A program made the position numbers and the translations under genes. DNA of 64,000 nucleotides from Tenacibaculum discolor. Lineage in GTDB: Bacteria > Bacteroidota > Bacteroidia > Flavobacteriales > Flavobacteriaceae. Where the stretch lies: contig NZ_RCCS01000007.1 in NCBI RefSeq assembly GCF_003664185.1, positions 186,001 through 250,000 of the forward strand, in the 5' to 3' direction. The notes under the pieces are model-generated. The model was not told the origin of the DNA. It saw only the letters and a program-made list of their open reading frames with translations, and did not search any database. Below, in pieces: positions 60,982-64,000 of this stretch (the first letter of the stretch is position 1; every line of letters begins with the position of its first letter).

Positions 60982-61746
60982 TTATGCGTTTTTAGTTAAA
61001 ATTTCGTTCGCCAAATTTAAGTAATTTACGGCACCTTTACTCGTTGCATCGTATGAAATTATACTTTCTCCATAACTTGGTGCCTCACTTAAACGAATGT
61101 TTCTATGTACTATTGTTTCAAAAACCATAGAACTGAAGTGTTTACGTACTTCATCTACCACTTGGTTTGACAAGCGTAAACGAGAATCAAACATGGTTAA
61201 TAATAAACCTTCTATTTCTAGTTCTTGGTTATGTATTTTTTGAACACTCTTAATAGTATTTAATAGTTTTCCTAAACCTTCTAAAGCAAAATATTCACAT
61301 TGAATAGGGATAACAACAGAGTCAGCCGCTACAAGAGAATTTAAGGTTATTAAACCTAAAGATGGGGCACAATCAATTAAAATAAAATCGTAATCATCTT
61401 TAATATCTTCTAACGCTTTTTTTAACATGTACTCACGTTGTTGTTTGTCTACCAATTCAATTTCAATGGCTACTAAATCAATATGAGCAGGGATTAAGTC
61501 AACGTTAGGTGAGTCCGTTTTTAAAACAGTATCCTTAGCAGGGATTGTATGTTCTAAAACCTGATATGTTCCAATTTCTATACTTTCAACGTCTAAACCT
61601 AAACCAGAAGTAGCATTTGCTTGAGGATCAGCATCAATTAACAATACTTTTTTTTCTAAAACACCTAAAGCCGCAGCTAAGTTTACAGATGTAGTAGTTT
61701 TACCTACACCACCTTTTTGATTTGCAATTGCAATAATTCTACCCAT
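60982..61746 (-). CDS. parA: Chromosome partitioning ATPase ParA (Soj)
   Basis: 254 residues, Walker-type ATPase. Deviant Walker A KGGVGKTTTSVN at 11-22, LLIDADPQANATSGLG, and IDCAPSLGLITLN. It drives segregation of the ParB-parS complex. First gene of the parA-parB-DUF5683-dapB run. A weak -7 (TAAATTTA) is seen upstream on its strand. Confidence 0.96.
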   Translation of the reverse strand: MGRIIAIANQKGGVGKTTTSVNLAAALGVLEKKVLLIDADPQANATSGLGLDVESIEIGTYQVLEHTIPAKDTVLKTDSPNVDLIPAHIDLVAIEIELVDKQQREYMLKKALEDIKDDYDFILIDCAPSLGLITLNSLVAADSVVIPIQCEYFALEGLGKLLNTIKSVQKIHNQELEIEGLLLTMFDSRLRLSNQVVDEVRKHFSSMVFETIVHRNIRLSEAPSYGESIISYDATSKGAVNYLNLANEILTKNA

Positions 61747-62090
61747 TATAATTTATAAAGTTTGAAAGAGGTAAATTTACAATTATTTATCATTTTTGAA
61801 AGAGAAAGACGTTAATAAAAATGATTAAGTTCATAATTGCCACTTATCAAAAGAATTAATTTATATTTATTTTTAATAAGCTAAAATTAAATCCTCTTTT
61901 TTTTTGGGTTTTTTTCCCTCTTAAAGTATAGTTTTTAACATTCTTTACATTAAAGGTTCAATCATACTTTTGAAGTGTTCTTTTTAACTAGTTATAAGAA
62001 TGGTTATGTAGATTATAGAATCTGCTAAAATTAATCGCGGCAACCGAAAAGCGAACGAGTAGGTAAAACTAAATAAACTTTAATTATTAC
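61747..62090. other. Divergent intergenic region between parA and the orphan lipoprotein
   Basis: 344 bases. Holds a 30-base pyrimidine tract (61891-61920, T runs split by GGG and CCC), the promoter at 61965-61972 and a leader of about 112 bases before the lipoprotein. The leader includes the unusually GC-rich stretch AATCGCGGCAACCGAAAAGC (62033-62052). No gene or parS site seen. Confidence 0.5.
61965..61972 (+). promoter_or_regulatory. Bacteroidota -7 element for the orphan lipoprotein
   Basis: TACTTTTG, exact TAnnTTTG match. TTTA at 61944-61947 lies about 18 bases before and could be a weak -33. The leader would be about 112 bases, long for this window. Confidence 0.5.
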
Positions 62091-63056
62091 ATGAAAAAAA
62101 TTATTACAGTAATCATGTTAAGTATCATGATTATATCTTGCAAAGAAGAGGAGGTAAAAGAAAAAACTCAAATAAAAGAAATTGAGCTATCTAGAGAAAG
62201 TGGTTCTAATATGTTGCGTTTTGCAACTGCTGAAGAATTAAAAGCGTTTATTTCACAGCATCATGAATCTGAAACAGATTTATTAGATGAAGCAAGAAGA
62301 ATGTCAGAAGAAGGGAAGTATAATCCATTATTATTAGTTTATAACTTAGAGGTAGATGAAGCAGAAAAGTTAGGGATTAATGAAAAAGAGGTTCCCTTAG
62401 TAAGTTCTAATGATGACATGTTGTTGCTGTTGCTAAACGAAGACGGTGAAATAGGAATTCAGGATAAGATCTTTAGAATTGATGGAGAATTTGTTTACAC
62501 ATACACTGAAGGAAGTTCAAGTCAAATAAACGAATTTTTATCAGCTTACAAAGAAGGTAAAATAGAAATAGAAAAAGGAAAAACCATTGAGTATACCAAA
62601 GACTTAAGTGTATATATGCACAATAACAAGTTGGAAAGAGATGATGTAAGTGCAAAAGGAGCTACTTCATATGTTTATTTCAATAGTAACTATAGGATGA
62701 AAGCCAGACAGTATAATGGATATTGGGTTTTTTATAGTTCTATAGGAGCTAAGACGAAGGTTCAAAAGCGTAAGAAATTTTTATGGTGGTCAAATTGGAA
62801 AACAGTAAAAACAGATAACAGATTAGAGTATGAGTTAAGTTATAAAGTTTATTCAACTTTTGGGTTTCCAACTGTAACGCTTGATGCTTCTGGTCATAAA
62901 TATTGTTATTGTAATTCAGCTAACAAAGTGTATGACTGGTCGGTAGGTTTTCCTATTGCACCTAATATTTATGTTCCTCAGGAAGGTCAAACGAAGCACT
63001 GGGCACATTGGTATAGTACAACTCCAAATACTGTTTCAACTACATTAATTTATTAG
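62091..63056 (+). CDS. Orphan lipoprotein of unknown function
   Basis: 321 residues. Signal peptide with lipobox IISCKEEE (C17). The N-terminal half (about 35-180) is acidic and helical (ATAEELKAFISQHHESETD, LLLLLNEDGEIGIQDKIFRI). The C-terminal half is aromatic and basic (RQYNGYWVFYSSIGAKTKVQ, FLWWSNWKTVK, HKYCYCNSANKVYDW, KHWAHWY), with two close cysteines. I recognise no domain. Likely a surface or outer-membrane protein. It stands alone, with its own promoter and a palindromic terminator. Confidence 0.75.
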   Translation: MKKIITVIMLSIMIISCKEEEVKEKTQIKEIELSRESGSNMLRFATAEELKAFISQHHESETDLLDEARRMSEEGKYNPLLLVYNLEVDEAEKLGINEKEVPLVSSNDDMLLLLLNEDGEIGIQDKIFRIDGEFVYTYTEGSSSQINEFLSAYKEGKIEIEKGKTIEYTKDLSVYMHNNKLERDDVSAKGATSYVYFNSNYRMKARQYNGYWVFYSSIGAKTKVQKRKKFLWWSNWKTVKTDNRLEYELSYKVYSTFGFPTVTLDASGHKYCYCNSANKVYDWSVGFPIAPNIYVPQEGQTKHWAHWYSTTPNTVSTTLIY

Positions 63057-63090
63057 AAACAGAAGTTTAAAACTCAAGTTATTAAATAAA

Positions 63091-63122
63091 AAAACCACAT
63101 TTAATTAATTAAATGTGGTTTT
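63091..63122. terminator. Bidirectional perfect-palindrome terminator
   Basis: AAAACCACATTTAATT (63091-63106) joined to its exact complement (63107-63122), between the convergent lipoprotein gene and dnaN. Confidence 0.9.
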
Positions 63123-63143
63123 CTTAGTTTATATATGTGTTTT

Positions 63144-64000
63144 TTACCCGTTTAACATCACTGGCATTACAAGCATAGTTACTAGTTCTCCTTCTTCAGT
63201 TCCGTCAATTGGAGTTAAAATTCCAGCTCTATTTGGTAAGCTCATTTCAATTAAAACATCGTTAGAATTTAGGTTGTTCAACATTTCACTTAAAAAACGA
63301 GAGTTGAATCCAATCTGCATATCGTCTCCTTGATAATCACAGTTTAATCGTTCGTCGGCTTTATTAGAATAGTCTAAATCTTCGGCAGAAATATTTAACT
63401 CGGTACCAGCCATTTTTAAACGAATTTGATGTGTAGTCTTACTAGAGAAAATTGATACACGACGAACAGAGTTTAAGAAAGAAGCTCTATCTACTGTTAA
63501 TTTATTTGGGTTTTCTTTTGGTATAACTGCTTCGTAATTAGGGTATTTTCCATCAATTAATCGACAGATTAATACTACGTTGTCAAAAGTAAACTTAGCA
63601 TTGGTGTCGTTATACTCAATAGTTACGTTGTTTTCTGAACCTCCTAAAATACCCTTTAATAGGTTTAAAGGTTTTTTAGGCATGATAAACTCAGCCGACT
63701 TATCAGCAGTAATATCAGTACGGGTATATTTTACTAATTTGTGAGCGTCAGTAGCTACAAAAGTTAATTCTTTTGAATTGAACTGAAAAAATACACCGCT
63801 CATAACTGGACGTAAATCATCGTTACCAGCTGCGAAAATAGTTTTTGAAATAGCCGTAGCTAAAATATTTGATGGAATTTCTGTGCTACTTGGAGAAGGT
63901 AATTCTACAGCTTTAGGGAATTCATCACCGCTAAAATATGCCATATCATACTTTCCTTGCTCAGAAATAATTTCAATAGTATTATCTCCTTCAACCTTAA
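63144..64000 (-). CDS. dnaN: DNA polymerase III beta sliding clamp (5' end outside window)
   Basis: Ring clamp that holds polymerase on DNA. The frame stays open to the last base of the window, so the N-terminal part (about 85-90 residues) is beyond it; 285 residues are visible. Internal markers are SRTIFAAGNDDLRPVMSGV-like KTIFAAGNDDLRPVMSGVFF, IMPKKPLNLLKGIL, NSRFLSEMLNNL and the closing LVMPVML. An internal Met at 63944 is not the start. Confidence 0.95.
   Translation of the reverse strand, partial: KVEGDNTIEIISEQGKYDMAYFSGDEFPKAVELPSPSSTEIPSNILATAISKTIFAAGNDDLRPVMSGVFFQFNSKELTFVATDAHKLVKYTRTDITADKSAEFIMPKKPLNLLKGILGGSENNVTIEYNDTNAKFTFDNVVLICRLIDGKYPNYEAVIPKENPNKLTVDRASFLNSVRRVSIFSSKTTHQIRLKMAGTELNISAEDLDYSNKADERLNCDYQGDDMQIGFNSRFLSEMLNNLNSNDVLIEMSLPNRAGILTPIDGTEEGELVTMLVMPVMLNG

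Noticed and set aside
60085-62090. parS site near parAB
   Set aside because: I looked for TGTTTCACGTGAAACA-like palindromes and saw none; a computed search of the genome is needed.

Overview
The window looks like a chromosomal segment of a low-GC member of the Bacteroidota, family Flavobacteriaceae; a marine genus such as Tenacibaculum or Polaribacter is my impression only. The reasons are AT-rich coding sequence, promoters of the Bacteroidota type (TAnnTTTG at -7, seen before many genes), few Shine-Dalgarno sequences, and family-typical blocks: bamD-rpoZ-coaBC-DUF4835, parA-parB-DUF5683-dapB-lepB-wbqC, LytS/LytTR with 2TM proteins, DUF4834-YfhO. No rRNA, tRNA, CRISPR array or insertion sequence was seen. 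Most of the window is ordinary core genome with dense, overlapping operons.

Layout. 1-2.4 kb (minus): dapF, an acetyltransferase and mltG. 2.5-4.3 kb: an HtrA protease, a small double-glycine-leader Cys-rich peptide gene, and a degenerate second copy of the htrA 3' end. 4.4-13.3 kb: a long-form GAPDH, ligA, small envelope and hypothetical genes, dapA. 13.4-13.6 kb (minus): a second double-glycine-leader peptide gene, too short for a standard ORF cutoff. 14-22.3 kb: ferritin, bamD, rpoZ, coaBC, DUF4835 (type IX secretion accessory), recN, fabI, DUF3050, a glycosyltransferase. 22.3-26 kb: arsC-like, prfB (without the usual programmed frameshift), threonine aldolase, ECF sigma factor and membrane partner. 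26.1-30 kb: a histidine kinase fused to a 2TM domain, four tandem 2TM genes and a LytTR regulator. 30-34 kb: AraC regulator, monooxygenase, flavodoxin-like protein, PPK2, exonuclease. 34.2-39.7 kb: a GH3-serine hydrolase fusion, acyltransferase, BASS transporter, DUF4159. 39.7-40.2 kb: gene-free, three perfect hairpins. 40.2-49.1 kb: two membrane-anchored AraC regulators, rsmE, an outer-membrane protein with a charged repeat tail, YfhO. 49.1-49.4 kb: a candidate small RNA. 49.4-55 kb: a polysaccharide operon (methyltransferase, two glycosyltransferases, wecB, flippase) in which three consecutive genes start with TTG. 55-56.5 kb: two paralogous Crp/Fnr regulators with C-rich-loop hairpins and a long inverted repeat. 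56.5-61.7 kb: wbqC, lepB, dapB, DUF5683, parB, parA. 62-64 kb: an orphan lipoprotein and the 3' part of dnaN, cut by the window end.

The most unusual signal is the pair of peptide genes (3927-4154 and 13390-13566). They share a leader ending in GG, four cysteines each, a D/N-GW element and a C-terminal MEVV motif, but have no exporter or modification enzyme beside them. The first sits between the present htrA stop and a 63-bp, 81 % identical duplicate of the htrA 3' end, which suggests a cassette that entered by replacing the host gene's tail. Second in interest are the 2TM array with its kinase fusion, and the small-RNA-like transcription units around the polysaccharide operon and crp genes.
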